Positions 35,292 to 44,040 are shown, counted from the stretch's first letter. The stretch: 64,000 nucleotides of DNA from Lachnospiraceae bacterium (GCA_017543445.1 JAFYGB010000076.1:1-64000); one strand, 5' to 3'. The notes: generated from the letters alone by a model not told the origin. Translations and numbers: made by a program.

Positions 35292-35308
35292 GTCCGGCCC
35301 TGCCGGAC
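35292..35308 (+). promoter_or_regulatory. GC-rich hairpin after the ABC-class ATPase gene
   Basis: GTCCGGC-cct-GCCGGAC, a perfect 7-bp stem 2 bp after the stop, with no T-run. It may protect the mRNA 3' end or act as a weak terminator. Confidence 0.4.
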
Positions 35309-35327
35309 CCGGATGGGGGCGCCTCGC

Positions 35328-35356
35328 TTGCGAAAAACTGCAGTTTATGGTACAAT
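35328..35356 (+). promoter_or_regulatory. promoter of the aminopeptidase P gene
   Basis: TTGCGA (35328-35333), a 17-bp spacer and TACAAT (35351-35356), 54 bp before the ATG at 35411. Confidence 0.75.
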
Positions 35357-35410
35357 ATGCGGAGCAAACGGGGCGCATTTTCCCCGAAATAAGAAAGGGA
35401 TTCACGAACG

Positions 35411-37219
35411 ATGAGTGAAGTTGCAGAGCGACTGAAACAGTTGCGCGAATTAATGAAACGCGAGAAGGCGGATGTATTTTTCATCCCTTCGTCGGATGAT
35501 CATAATTCTGAATATGTGGCGCCGCACGACCAGGTGCGTCGTTATTTCAGCGGGTTCACGGGTTCGGCAGGAACACTGGTCGTTACGCTGGATGACGCCG
35601 GGCTATGGACCGATGGACGGTACCACGTGCAGGCGGAGCGAGAACTGGCCGGCAGCGGGATCTGCCTGTATAAGGTAGGCCTGCAGGGCGTGATCACGAC
35701 GCAGGATTATCTGAAGAAGAACCTGCGCGCGGGGAGTGTCCTGGCGGCGAATGGCTATGTGATCCCGAAGATGGAGCAGCGTAAGCTCGCGGAGATCTGT
35801 GAGGATTGCGGTGCGAGCCTGCGTCTGGATATCGATCCTGCGGAAACGATCTGGAAGGATCGTCCGAAACGCCCGTCGAATCCGGTCTGGCGCCTGGAGG
35901 ATCGCTATGCGGGAGAAAGCGCGAAAGCGAAGCTTCAGCGCCTGCGTGAGAGCATGCGGGAAGAGGAAGTGACCGCGGTGGCGGTCGGCGAGCTCGAGAG
36001 CGCGGCCTGGCTGCTGAATCTGCGCGGCAGTGATATCACGCACGTTCCGGTCGCGATGTGCTTCGTACTCGTGACGAAGGACGACGCGACGTTGTACATT
36101 GCCCGCGAGGCTGTGAGTGAGGAACTGGAGCGCGACTTTGCGGAGGACGGCGTAAAGATCGCGCCGTATGAGGATATCTACAAGAGTTTCGCGCGTTTTA
36201 AGACAGAAGATATCGTGTGGATGGATTCGGCGAGGGTCAATGCGAGACTGTACGAGAGCGCGTTGTATTACGCTCATGTGTATGACGACACGCTGCCGAT
36301 TTCCTTATGGAAGGCGATCAAAAACGAGACCGAGGTCGCCAATATCAAAAAAGCACACGTGGAAGACGCGGTCGCGATGATCACGTTCCTGCGTGAGATC
36401 AAAGAAGAATTTACCGATGGTTCGATGACCGAGAGGGACGTGGAGAACCGCCTGCTACAGTTGCGGAGCGAGCGCCCCGATTATATCGACTTGAGTTTCG
36501 AGACGATCTCGGCGTATGGACCGAACGCTGCGATGATGCATTACAGCACATCGGAGACGTCGAATGCGACTCTGCATGCGAGAGGCTTTCTGCTGGTCGA
36601 TTCGGGCGGACATTATAAGACGGGAACGACGGATATTACCCGTACGATCGTTTTGGGTCCGCTGACGGAAGAAGAGAGGCGCATGTACACGCTGACGCTG
36701 AAGGGACATTTTCAGTTGTCATCAGCGGTATTCCGTGAGGGAATGACGGGCTATGGCCTGGACATTCTGGCGCGCGGACCGCTGTGGGAGCAGGGCGTGG
36801 ACTACTTGTGCGGAACGGGGCATGGCGTCGGCTATGCGCTCAGTGTACATGAAGGACCGAATGCCTTCCGCTGGATTCTGCGTGAGGATACGAAAGATAT
36901 CGTGGCGCTGAAGCCGGGTATGATCACGACGGACGAGCCCGGTGTTTATGAAGAAGGAAAATATGGCATCCGCCTGGAAAATGAGCTCCTCTGCCTGCCG
37001 GCAATGGACACCGTTTACGGGCGCATGCTGAAGTTCGAACCGGTCACCTATGTGCCATTCGACCGCGACGCGATCGACGTGTCGCTGCTCGAACCGGTCG
37101 ACATTCGCCGGATCGACGAATATCATGAATTTGTTTATAACACCATGGCGCCGCATCTGGAAGAAAAAGAGCGGACCTGGCTGTTTAAGGTAACACGGCC
37201 TTTGAGTATCGGGGAGTAA
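35411..37219 (+). CDS. Xaa-Pro aminopeptidase (M24B family)
   Basis: 602 residues, the long three-domain form: two creatinase-type N-terminal domains (about 1-310), the pita-bread catalytic M24 domain and a C-terminal M24_C extension ending near ERTWLFKVTRPLS. Metal ligands are visible: Asp in LLVDSGGHYKTGTTDITRTI, His in CGTGHGVGYALSVHEGP, Glu in TTDEPGVYEEGKYGIRLENE. It removes N-terminal residues ahead of proline from peptides in the cytoplasm. It has its own promoter, and mutY follows immediately (1-bp gap). Confidence 0.92.
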   Translation: MSEVAERLKQLRELMKREKADVFFIPSSDDHNSEYVAPHDQVRRYFSGFTGSAGTLVVTLDDAGLWTDGRYHVQAERELAGSGICLYKVGLQGVITTQDYLKKNLRAGSVLAANGYVIPKMEQRKLAEICEDCGASLRLDIDPAETIWKDRPKRPSNPVWRLEDRYAGESAKAKLQRLRESMREEEVTAVAVGELESAAWLLNLRGSDITHVPVAMCFVLVTKDDATLYIAREAVSEELERDFAEDGVKIAPYEDIYKSFARFKTEDIVWMDSARVNARLYESALYYAHVYDDTLPISLWKAIKNETEVANIKKAHVEDAVAMITFLREIKEEFTDGSMTERDVENRLLQLRSERPDYIDLSFETISAYGPNAAMMHYSTSETSNATLHARGFLLVDSGGHYKTGTTDITRTIVLGPLTEEERRMYTLTLKGHFQLSSAVFREGMTGYGLDILARGPLWEQGVDYLCGTGHGVGYALSVHEGPNAFRWILREDTKDIVALKPGMITTDEPGVYEEGKYGIRLENELLCLPAMDTVYGRMLKFEPVTYVPFDRDAIDVSLLEPVDIRRIDEYHEFVYNTMAPHLEEKERTWLFKVTRPLSIGE

Positions 37220-37220
37220 G

Positions 37221-38396
37221 ATGAAAGCAGTTACGGGCATGGATCCGCAGGGATTGCGGGAGAAAAAAGAAGAGTTCCTCCGCGTGCTGACCGCTTGGTT
37301 CATGGCGGAGCACAGAAATCTGCCCTGGCGGGATCTATCCGCGCCAAACCCGTACCATGTCTGGATCAGCGAGATCATGCTGCAGCAGACGCGCGTGACG
37401 GCAGTCATCGACTATTTCCTGCGGTTTACGGCCGAGATCCCGGACATCCCCGCACTGGCGACGGTTCCGGATGACCGACTCATGAAGCTGTGGGAAGGCC
37501 TGGGATACTATTCCCGCGTTCGCAACATGAAACGTTGCGCGCAGGTGCTCATGAACGAGTATGGTGGGAAAATGCCACGTGATCCCGTGACGTTAGCGAA
37601 ACTTCCGGGCATCGGCCCATACACAGCGGGCGCCATCGCGTCGATCGCTTTCGGCGTACCGAAGGCTGCGGTCGATGGTAACGTTTTACGCGTGTTTTCG
37701 CGACTTTTAGCGGATCGGTCGGATATTTCCAAAGACAGCACGAAAAAGGCTTACACAGAGATTCTGGACGAATTGCTACCCTATGCGAAGAACGCGGGGC
37801 ACATCAACCAGGCCATCATGGATCTGGGCGCCACGATCTGCATTCCGGGTGGAGAGGCGCGCTGCAGCCTGTGCCCGGTCGAGGGATTTTGCAAGGCGCG
37901 TAAAGAGGGTATCACGGAAGAACTTCCCGTGAAGCAACGTGCGCAGGCCCGCAGGCAGGAACACCGCGTGATCCTGATCCTTACGCAGGACGGAAAGGTC
38001 CTAGTCGAAAAACGGCCGGAGAGCGGATTACTGGCAGGATTATACGAATATCCCGGCGCAGTGATCACCCCGAAACAAATGGAAGACCTCGAACGAGGAA
38101 TTTCCGGAAAACGAGCCATAAAGGCATATGAGAGTCTGTTTGGAGAGCTCAGGATGACCGCGAAGAAAGCCCGCTTTGACCTGCGGAGCAAACATATATT
38201 CTCCCATATCGAGTGGGAGATGATCGGCCTGTATGTGGAGACGGAAGATACGTATGATCCCGAAGCATTGGCCGAAAAAAACATATACTTTGCGGATGCC
38301 GGAGAATTGAGAGATCGGTTCGCGCTTCCCGGCGCATTTTCCGCATATACGAACGAATTTCTGAACCGAAGAGGAGATATCGATGGTAGTCACTAA
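37221..38396 (+). CDS. mutY: A/G-specific adenine DNA glycosylase
   Basis: 391 residues. It removes adenine mispaired with 8-oxoguanine. The catalytic Glu is in WISEIMLQQTRV, the helix-hairpin-helix is LPGIGPYTAGAIASIAFG, and the catalytic Asp is in AAVDGNVLRVF. The [4Fe-4S] cysteines follow C-x7-C-x2-C-x5-C (CIPGGEARCSLCPVEGFC). The C-terminal third is the NUDIX-like 8-oxoG recognition domain (VLVEKRPESGLLAGLYEYP). GGGGAG from the end of the upstream gene serves as ribosome site. It overlaps the next gene by 14 bp. Confidence 0.94.
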   Translation: MKAVTGMDPQGLREKKEEFLRVLTAWFMAEHRNLPWRDLSAPNPYHVWISEIMLQQTRVTAVIDYFLRFTAEIPDIPALATVPDDRLMKLWEGLGYYSRVRNMKRCAQVLMNEYGGKMPRDPVTLAKLPGIGPYTAGAIASIAFGVPKAAVDGNVLRVFSRLLADRSDISKDSTKKAYTEILDELLPYAKNAGHINQAIMDLGATICIPGGEARCSLCPVEGFCKARKEGITEELPVKQRAQARRQEHRVILILTQDGKVLVEKRPESGLLAGLYEYPGAVITPKQMEDLERGISGKRAIKAYESLFGELRMTAKKARFDLRSKHIFSHIEWEMIGLYVETEDTYDPEALAEKNIYFADAGELRDRFALPGAFSAYTNEFLNRRGDIDGSH

Positions 38397-39084
38397 ACGT
38401 AAAAAAATAACACCATCGCAGATCATTGTGCTGTTAGTTGCACTCGTGATCTACGTCGGCGCCTTTTTGTATGTGAAAAAAATGCTTCAGCCGTCCGCTG
38501 AGATGGAAGAGAATGATAAGCAGCTGGGCTTCTGCTATGACATGTTTAAAGAGATAAAGGATAGCCACACCGATTTGGCACCGTTCACCGAATTCTCGAT
38601 GGATGAAGAGACGAAGACCATTCGCACCAAGATCGCATTTTTTACCTTTAATCTAACTCAGAATACGAACGGCCTCGAACTGTCCCGGCGTGCCTGCGGC
38701 TATTTCACGGAGTATTTGACAGCTCATCCGGAGCACCGGCTCATCACGGAAGGCTGGACGATCGAATTGGATCTTCCCTCGGTCATCTACCGAAACGTTG
38801 AGAATGGAGAGGTCACGGGTGCGAACTTTTACGATGCTACGTACGTAGCCGATACGCAGTTTTATTTCTCTATTTCCGAGTTCCTGGAGGCATCCTACCT
38901 TTTGGGCAATATCCATGTGCTCCATATCGCTTCCGACCAGACCGGTCAGCTTCCGAACCCGGAGAAAACGGTTACGGATCTTAAGCAGTTGAAGAGTCTG
39001 AAAACATTGGAATTAAAACTTCCGGATGTTCCGGATTCCTTCGTTGAGATGATGAAGCAAAACGGAGTGGAAGTCATAAAATAA
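38383..39084 (+). CDS. single-pass membrane protein of unknown function
   Basis: 233 residues. Basic N-terminus (VVTKRKKITPSQ), one membrane helix at about 13-31 (IIVLLVALVIYVGAFLYV), then an extracytoplasmic domain of about 200 residues without recognisable motifs. It overlaps the mutY end and has AGAGGAG 6 nt before the ATG, so it is probably cotranscribed with pepP and mutY. Its C-terminal stretch (LKQLKSLKTLELKLPDVPDSF) has a leucine-repeat look but is too short to call. A strong terminator follows. Confidence 0.7.
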   Translation: MVVTKRKKITPSQIIVLLVALVIYVGAFLYVKKMLQPSAEMEENDKQLGFCYDMFKEIKDSHTDLAPFTEFSMDEETKTIRTKIAFFTFNLTQNTNGLELSRRACGYFTEYLTAHPEHRLITEGWTIELDLPSVIYRNVENGEVTGANFYDATYVADTQFYFSISEFLEASYLLGNIHVLHIASDQTGQLPNPEKTVTDLKQLKSLKTLELKLPDVPDSFVEMMKQNGVEVIK

Positions 39085-39090
39085 AAAACT

Positions 39091-39122
39091 GGCGCAGCCT
39101 TCGGGCCGCGCCTGTATTTTTT
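39091..39122. terminator. bidirectional terminator
   Basis: GGCGCAGCC-ttcg-GGCCGCGCC is flanked by T-rich tracts in both directions (TATTTTTTC on +, TTTTTTATTTT on -). It serves the convergent membrane-protein gene (+) and PHP phosphatase gene (-), whose stop lies at the edge of the hairpin. Confidence 0.88.
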
Positions 39123-39940
39123 CAGATCGATACGAAGATCGGTTTGTGATTTTCAAAACGTACATAATGTGTGAAACCATTTTCCCGCAAGTAGGCCGGG
39201 ACCTTTGCGAAATCCCAAGCCAGGTGCTCAGGCTTATGTGCATCGGAGCCGATGGTGATCATCTCTCCACCGAGCTGCTTATACAGTTTGAGCAGGTGCG
39301 GTGCAGGGTGCGGGAATGGCAGGCCGTATTTCCATCCGGCGGTATTCAGTTCCAAAGCCTTCCCGTCGAAGACCAGAAGCTCCAGGATGGAGGCGGTCAG
39401 TTCTTCCAGCTTCTTACGAAGTTTCTCTGCCTTCTCCAGAACGGCGCCCTTTGAAGGACAGTAGCGGATGATGTAATCGATGTGTCCGAGAGAGTCAAAA
39501 TCCGAGAAGCACTTCATGCTGTCGTACATGCTCTCGTAATACCGATAGATGCCTTTTTCTTCCCCGTAGCTCTCCCAGTATTCGGGGTAGTAGGGATCAT
39601 AGCCGTCGACAACATGTACGGATCCGATCGTGTATTCGAAGGGGTAGCAGCGGGCGATATTCAGGTTTTTCGCCACGATCTCTTCTTCAGGGCGAATGCC
39701 GAGTTCAACTCCGATGTGGAGCCCGATCTTGCCGGAAAATGCACGCTGCAGGGGCAGCAACTTCTCAAAATACGGTTCGATATCGAACACGAAACCACCG
39801 CCCGGATAATCCACATCCATGTGATCGGTAAAGTACAGATGCTTGAGACCGAGTTCGATCGCTCGCATCAGCTGTGCTTCTACCGGGGCATCGCTGTCGG
39901 TGGAAAAATCCGTGTGCATGTGGCTGTCACAAAAAATCAT
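39122..39940 (-). CDS. PHP-family histidinol-phosphatase-like hydrolase
   Basis: 272 residues. PHP metal motifs in order: DSHMHTDFSTD, YFTDHMD, a Glu in GVELGI, GSVHVVDG, SLGHIDYI and TIGSDAHKP. The length and overall pattern fit HisK/HisJ-type histidinol phosphatase, which dephosphorylates histidinol-phosphate in histidine synthesis. No his genes are nearby, so another phosphoester is possible. AAGGAG lies before the ATG on the minus strand. The DUF5721-like gene is 71 bp upstream in the same direction. Confidence 0.85.
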   Translation of the reverse strand: MIFCDSHMHTDFSTDSDAPVEAQLMRAIELGLKHLYFTDHMDVDYPGGGFVFDIEPYFEKLLPLQRAFSGKIGLHIGVELGIRPEEEIVAKNLNIARCYPFEYTIGSVHVVDGYDPYYPEYWESYGEEKGIYRYYESMYDSMKCFSDFDSLGHIDYIIRYCPSKGAVLEKAEKLRKKLEELTASILELLVFDGKALELNTAGWKYGLPFPHPAPHLLKLYKQLGGEMITIGSDAHKPEHLAWDFAKVPAYLRENGFTHYVRFENHKPIFVSI

Positions 39941-40011
39941 AAAAACTCCTTATCTAGGAGAGGCTGCTTATGCAACGGTCTCCGAAAAACATTTGAGCAG
40001 GATCGCTCACT

Positions 40012-40500
40012 TCAGGCTTCGACAGCCGCGATCTGCAATCTGCTGAGAAAGGCTCGTACGGCACGATCCCAGGCCTCCTCTGCGCTCTTGTCTACGGTAA
40101 ACTCCGCGTAGGATGTGCCGGTCGTGCAGGTCAAACGTCGGCCTTTGTAGGAAAGGTTCAGGTAGAAGCGCGTTACTTTCAGGTGAGCGGTAAGCTCTGC
40201 CGCATCCGGCCCGATCAGTTCGGATATGCCTGCTTCATCCGGGTAGAGGATGACCTGAAAACTGACAGGCAAGCGGTTTCCTTTGATGACCTGAAACGAA
40301 AGCGGACGAACTGTGCCCCAGGTCACATGCTCGGGGATGCCTTCATCGGTATCGAAATAGTCAGCATTTGCCGCCCCGTCGATCGAGAATGTTGCCGCTG
40401 TTTTGAATACCGCCTCCCGCAGGAAAAAGGCATCAAACGTCGGCTGAAGGAACAGGTGCGTCGTAAATGCTTTGATATCTTCTATAAGAAACTGCTTCAT
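40012..40500 (-). CDS. DUF5721-like protein
   Basis: 162 residues, soluble. N-terminal FLIEDIKAFTTHLFLQPTFDAFFLREAVFKTAATFSIDG and a middle WGTVRPLSFQVIKGNRLPVSFQVIL resemble the DUF5721 family of Lachnospiraceae as I remember it. No catalytic motif. Relatives of this sort are small, conserved and uncharacterised. A TATAAT-like -10 on the minus strand lies about 50 bp upstream. Probably cotranscribed with the PHP gene. Confidence 0.6.
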   Translation of the reverse strand: MKQFLIEDIKAFTTHLFLQPTFDAFFLREAVFKTAATFSIDGAANADYFDTDEGIPEHVTWGTVRPLSFQVIKGNRLPVSFQVILYPDEAGISELIGPDAAELTAHLKVTRFYLNLSYKGRRLTCTTGTSYAEFTVDKSAEEAWDRAVRAFLSRLQIAAVEA

Positions 40501-40592
40501 GTGTGGCCCTTTCTCTCTTTGACTCGGAAAATGAGTCTGCTACGATTATAATCCATTTTCCGAAAAAAAGAAACTATATTTTCGTAAATCAC

Positions 40593-40621
40593 TTGATGGG
40601 TGCGGCAATAGATGATATGAT
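40593..40621 (+). promoter_or_regulatory. promoter of degV and the paralogue cassette
   Basis: TTGATG (40593-40598), a 17-bp spacer and TATGAT (40616-40621), about 60 bp before degV. Confidence 0.7.
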
Positions 40622-40682
40622 AACCAAAGATAATACTACGTATGTGCGGTGCTGAAACAGGCCCGTCGGGGAGGAACCAAAC

Positions 40683-41528
40683 ATGAAGTATAAGATCGTG
40701 TGTGACAGTGGGTGTGATTTTAATGAAGAGGAGCGTAAGGATCCTCTGTTTATACGTGTTCCCTTGACATTGACCGTGGGAGAGGAAGATATCATAGATG
40801 ACGATACGTTCGACCAGCCTTCATTTCTGGAGAAGGTGTCGGCCTGCCCAGAGTGTCCGCATTCGGCCTGCCCTTCACCGGGAGCCTATCTGGAAGCTTA
40901 TGACCAGGCGGGAGATGTGGACGTGATCTTCGTGATCACATTGTCCAAAAAACTCAGTGGCTCGTATAATTCTGCCTGCGCGGCAAAACAGATGTATGAA
41001 GAAGAGAAACATGGGAACGCGAAGATCCTCGTGATCGATTCCCGTTCGGCAGCGACCGGTGAAACATTGCTTGCGTTCGCTTTGCGGAGATTGATGAGCG
41101 AGAAACTGCATCTGCGCGAGGTGATGCAGCTGATCACCGAGTATCGTAGAGAGATGGTGACCATGTTTACGTTGGAAAGCGTTGAGACATTCCGAAAGAA
41201 CGGACGCATGAACGGCGTGACCTTCTTCGTGGCCAATGCGCTCAATATCAAGCTGGTTTTATATGGTTATCACGGAGAGATCGCAAAGTATACGCAGGCA
41301 GTCGGCATGAAGAAGGCCCTCGATAAGATGGTCGCAGGTTTCGTACAGCAGGTGAAGGATCCGGAAAACAAGATCCTCGGCATCACACATTGCAACTGCC
41401 TCGAACGTGCGGAGGAGGTACGCGATAAGATCTTAGAGAAACTTACATTCAGTGATGTTTACATCGTTAACGGCGGTGGCATCTCGTCCTTGTACGCAAA
41501 TGACGGCGGTATCATCATCACGGCATGA
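40683..41528 (+). CDS. DegV-family fatty-acid-binding protein
   Basis: 281 residues, two-domain DegV fold. DSGCDFNEEE at the N-terminus, TLSKKLSGSYNSA and the DSRSAATGE strand line the lipid pocket in known members; the C-terminus ends NGGGISSLYANDGG. DegV (FakB-type) proteins hand fatty acids to the kinase FakA. No fakA is seen in this window. GGGAGG precedes the ATG. Three small paralogous genes follow on the same strand. Confidence 0.9.
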   Translation: MKYKIVCDSGCDFNEEERKDPLFIRVPLTLTVGEEDIIDDDTFDQPSFLEKVSACPECPHSACPSPGAYLEAYDQAGDVDVIFVITLSKKLSGSYNSACAAKQMYEEEKHGNAKILVIDSRSAATGETLLAFALRRLMSEKLHLREVMQLITEYRREMVTMFTLESVETFRKNGRMNGVTFFVANALNIKLVLYGYHGEIAKYTQAVGMKKALDKMVAGFVQQVKDPENKILGITHCNCLERAEEVRDKILEKLTFSDVYIVNGGGISSLYANDGGIIITA

Positions 41529-41560
41529 TCGCCTGAAATATTTTGGTTAGGAGATATATT

Positions 41561-41947
41561 ATGGCTTATCAGTTCCATATGAAAAAACGATCCTCGGACG
41601 ACCTCCGTGAAGTGATGGAGTCGATCCAAAACTGTAAGGAATTGATCGGTGGCAAATTCGTATGTTCGGAGGTCATTCAGAATGATGAATCGGCCTTGAT
41701 GGAGACGGGCAGTAAAGCGGCGCTTCTCTGTTACGAACGCAATTATCGCAGCCAGTACAACATTCTATTAGTGACGATCATGATCATGCAGGAGGACGTG
41801 TATCAGAATGCATTGATTGTAGTATCGGGGGCGGGACAGAATACGTATGACCCCGGCAGATCGTTTGCAGAGAGAGTGAAATCCGTATTTGAGGAGATGG
41901 GCTACGAAGAATACACGCCTTCCGCAGAACCTGCAGAGAAGGAATGA
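41561..41947 (+). CDS. small protein of unknown function, paralogue 1 of 3
   Basis: 128 residues, no signal or membrane segment. Core pattern shared with the next two genes: an N-terminal basic stretch, a FVCSEVIQNDESALM-like segment, an LLCYERN stretch, a hydrophobic strand ending in IMIMQEDVYQNALIV, and a C-terminal helix (RVKSVFEEMGYEEY). GTTAGGAG lies before ATG 41561; an upstream ATG at 41543 is less likely. The fold may be alpha/beta with a TBP/DUF6054-like feel, but I cannot assign it. The stop overlaps an ATG at 41944. Confidence 0.6.
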   Translation: MAYQFHMKKRSSDDLREVMESIQNCKELIGGKFVCSEVIQNDESALMETGSKAALLCYERNYRSQYNILLVTIMIMQEDVYQNALIVVSGAGQNTYDPGRSFAERVKSVFEEMGYEEYTPSAEPAEKE

Positions 41948-41964
41948 CCTTAGGGGAGCGAACC

Positions 41965-42450
41965 ATGGCTACAGTGATCCAAATGAAGAGACAGACGTTA
42001 AACGATATACTTGAGGTGATCGAAAAACTCCGATATGATCTGGAATTTAAAAAAGCGGATCTGATCCACTCAGAAGTCGTTTCGGATAGTCATGCCTCTC
42101 TTATGATGCCCGGAAATAATGCGGCGTTTCTGTGCTTTGAACAGTATTTTTTCAGAGCCGGCGGCATGGTTTCGGCGTCTATCCTGATCATTCAGGAAGA
42201 TGACGTTCAGAGAGTTACGATCGTCAGTCCGACGGCCCGGGATGGCTCGCTGTTTTTGGCACGGGCAGACCAAGCATTGGCGAATCGGGTAGAAAAAGTA
42301 TTGATGCAAATGGGCTTCGTAGAGACCTATAAAAGGGATGAGGATTGGGATTACGAATTTAATAAACAGAAACGATCCGACGATGAAGATCGATCTGGAT
42401 CGGTAGATACATCGGAGGAAGATCATGTCAACAATAATACGAATGAGTAG
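41965..42450 (+). CDS. small protein of unknown function, paralogue 2 of 3
   Basis: 161 residues. It shares the cassette core: LIHSEVVSDSHASLMM, AFLCFEQYFF, SILIIQEDDVQRVTIV and KVLMQMGFVE. It differs by a charged, disordered tail of about 40 residues (KRSDDEDRSGS and beyond). ATG 41965 is chosen for TAGGGGAG 6 nt upstream; ATG 41944 overlaps the preceding stop as ATGA and remains possible. The 3' end overlaps paralogue 3 by 26 bp. Confidence 0.6.
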   Translation: MATVIQMKRQTLNDILEVIEKLRYDLEFKKADLIHSEVVSDSHASLMMPGNNAAFLCFEQYFFRAGGMVSASILIIQEDDVQRVTIVSPTARDGSLFLARADQALANRVEKVLMQMGFVETYKRDEDWDYEFNKQKRSDDEDRSGSVDTSEEDHVNNNTNE

Positions 42451-42793
42451 GCGTGCGATCAGTGATATAGAGGATATCGCTGAAAAGATTTTTTATAGCG
42501 AAGACTTGCTGGAAACGCGTGTAGTGTGTTCAGATGTTATTATGGGCGAATCATCGGCCTTGATGGCGCCGGAAGCTCAGACGGTCATGATCTGCTTTGA
42601 AAGAGTGTCTCTTTTTAGAAACGCCGATGAAACCTCGGGTTACCTGACCGTTTTGATCACACAGGAAGGTGAATATCAGAAAGTACGTATTTTCGGTGTA
42701 ACGAATCTGGCCAGACGTGCCAGGAGAGTCTTTGAACTTCTGGAGTTTGAGGAATACACGGACGACGAAGAATATGAAGATTCTGAAGAGTGA
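42425..42793 (+). CDS. small protein of unknown function, paralogue 3 of 3
   Basis: 122 residues. Core segments again align: RVVCSDVIMGESSALM, VMICFERVSLF, LTVLITQEGEYQKVRIF and RVFELLEFEEY, with an acidic tail. Its start (GGAGGAAG before ATG) lies inside paralogue 2, so all three are translated in series. Identity between the three looks low, so the duplications are old. Confidence 0.58.
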   Translation: MSTIIRMSRRAISDIEDIAEKIFYSEDLLETRVVCSDVIMGESSALMAPEAQTVMICFERVSLFRNADETSGYLTVLITQEGEYQKVRIFGVTNLARRARRVFELLEFEEYTDDEEYEDSEE

Positions 42794-42921
42794 TCCCTTA
42801 ATGAGTCCGAGGGACCCGAATTAAGTGTGCACAAAAAGTCGGGCAGGGCTGCGGCTCCGATGCTATACTGAAGGTGCAAAGGGAAACAAAGACTTTGGTA
42901 AGAAAGGAGCAGGACGCGAAT

Positions 42922-43758
42922 ATGAAGGACTGGATCGAAGGCTTTCAGGAGTCGATCGACTATGTGGAAGCCAATATCACACAGGAACTGGATATCGAGA
43001 AGGTCGCGCAGAAAGCGGCATTGTCCCTGTTCTACTACCAGCGGATCTTCGGAGCATTGTGCGGTATGACCGTCGGTGATTATATTCGGGCGCGCAGAAT
43101 GACACTGGCGGCTCAGGAACTGGCAGGCTCGGAAGTGAAGGTCATCGAGGTAGCCATGAAGTACGGCTATGACTCGCCGGACAGCTTTGCGAAAGCGTTT
43201 CAGCGTTTTCACGGTATCACGCCGTCGCAGGCGAAGGAGCCGGGTGCAAAACTGAAGTCATGTTCTCCGATGCACATCAAAATATCACTGGAGGGCGGAA
43301 ATATGTTAGATTATCAAATCGTTGAGAAGGCACAGTTTACGATCGTGGGAGTGAGAAGAGAATTCAACTCCGATACAAGTTATCAAGAAGTCCCGAAGTT
43401 CTGGGATGAATGGATGGAGCAGGGGGAGAAACGTTCCATCATGGGAACCTTCGGAGCCTGCCTGGACATGAGAGGAAAACTCTTCGATTATTGGATCGCA
43501 GACATGTATTTTCCTTGGGAGGAGATCCCGGAAGGCTGCGAGACGAAGGTCATCCCCGGAAGTCTCTGGGCACAGTTCCCCTGCGAGCTTTCAAATCTTC
43601 AGGACACCAACACGAAGATCTGGTCGGAGTGGCTGCCCGCGTTGAAGGGGTACACATTGGCCGGAGATTATGACATCGAAGTCTATCTTCCTTCGAAAGA
43701 GATTCCTGGAAAGGTCGACTGTTTTATCTGGGTACCGTTGAAGAAAACAAACGATTAA
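42922..43758 (+). CDS. AraC-family regulator with GyrI-like ligand domain
   Basis: 278 residues. The N-terminal two-helix-turn-helix AraC DNA-binding domain (DIEKVAQKAALSLFYYQRIF, then KYGYDSPDSFAKAFQRFHGITPSQ) is joined to a C-terminal GyrI-like small-molecule-binding domain (YQIVEKAQFTIVGVRREF, WSEWLPALKGYTLAGDYDIEVYLP). The order matches Rob and similar multidrug-responsive regulators. No efflux pump or target gene is adjacent. ATG 42922 has AAAGGAG upstream; the open frame extends left to 42874. Confidence 0.9.
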   Translation: MKDWIEGFQESIDYVEANITQELDIEKVAQKAALSLFYYQRIFGALCGMTVGDYIRARRMTLAAQELAGSEVKVIEVAMKYGYDSPDSFAKAFQRFHGITPSQAKEPGAKLKSCSPMHIKISLEGGNMLDYQIVEKAQFTIVGVRREFNSDTSYQEVPKFWDEWMEQGEKRSIMGTFGACLDMRGKLFDYWIADMYFPWEEIPEGCETKVIPGSLWAQFPCELSNLQDTNTKIWSEWLPALKGYTLAGDYDIEVYLPSKEIPGKVDCFIWVPLKKTND

Positions 43759-43767
43759 AAAAGTGCT

Positions 43768-43796
43768 TGCATTCGCGGGCAAGTTATGGTAAAATC
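43768..43796 (+). promoter_or_regulatory. promoter of tRNA-Leu
   Basis: TTGCAT (43768-43773), a 17-bp spacer and TAAAAT (43791-43796), 31 bp before the tRNA. Confidence 0.8.
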
Positions 43797-43827
43797 ATCT
43801 CGTTGCGAAAGCAACCATTCGATATGC

Positions 43828-43910
43828 GCCGGCGTGTCGGAATGGCAGACGAGGCAGACTCAAAATCTGTTGTGGGCAACCACGTATGGGTTCAAGTCCC
43901 ATCGCCGGCA
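43828..43910 (+). tRNA. tRNA-Leu (anticodon CAA)
   Basis: 83-nt class II tRNA: acceptor GCCGGCG/CGCCGGC, anticodon stem GCAGA/TCTGT with loop CTCAAAA (CAA, reading TTG), a long variable arm GTGG/CCAC, T-loop TTCAAGT, discriminator A. CCA is not encoded. Confidence 0.95.
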
Positions 43911-43928
43911 TCCTTGGCAGGGGCTCAG

Positions 43929-43960
43929 GCTTTGTATTCCATGAATACAAAGCTTGTTTT
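43929..43960 (+). terminator. terminator of tRNA-Leu
   Basis: A perfect 11-bp inverted repeat GCTTTGTATTC-cat-GAATACAAAGC is followed by TTGTTTT. Confidence 0.85.
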
Positions 43961-44011
43961 CATATTCGGGTATTTTTACCGTTTGTGAAATCGACCGCAC
44001 TCCGGTCAGGG

Positions 44012-44040
44012 TTTTCATTTTGTGGCGTTTGTGGTATGAT
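44012..44040 (+). promoter_or_regulatory. putative promoter of topB
   Basis: TTTTCA (44012-44017), a 17-bp spacer and TATGAT (44035-44040), 100 bp before the topB start. Confidence 0.5.

Noticed and set aside
43767-43988. 73-codon plus-strand frame
   Set aside because: It overlaps the tRNA-Leu promoter, gene and terminator; no ribosome site.
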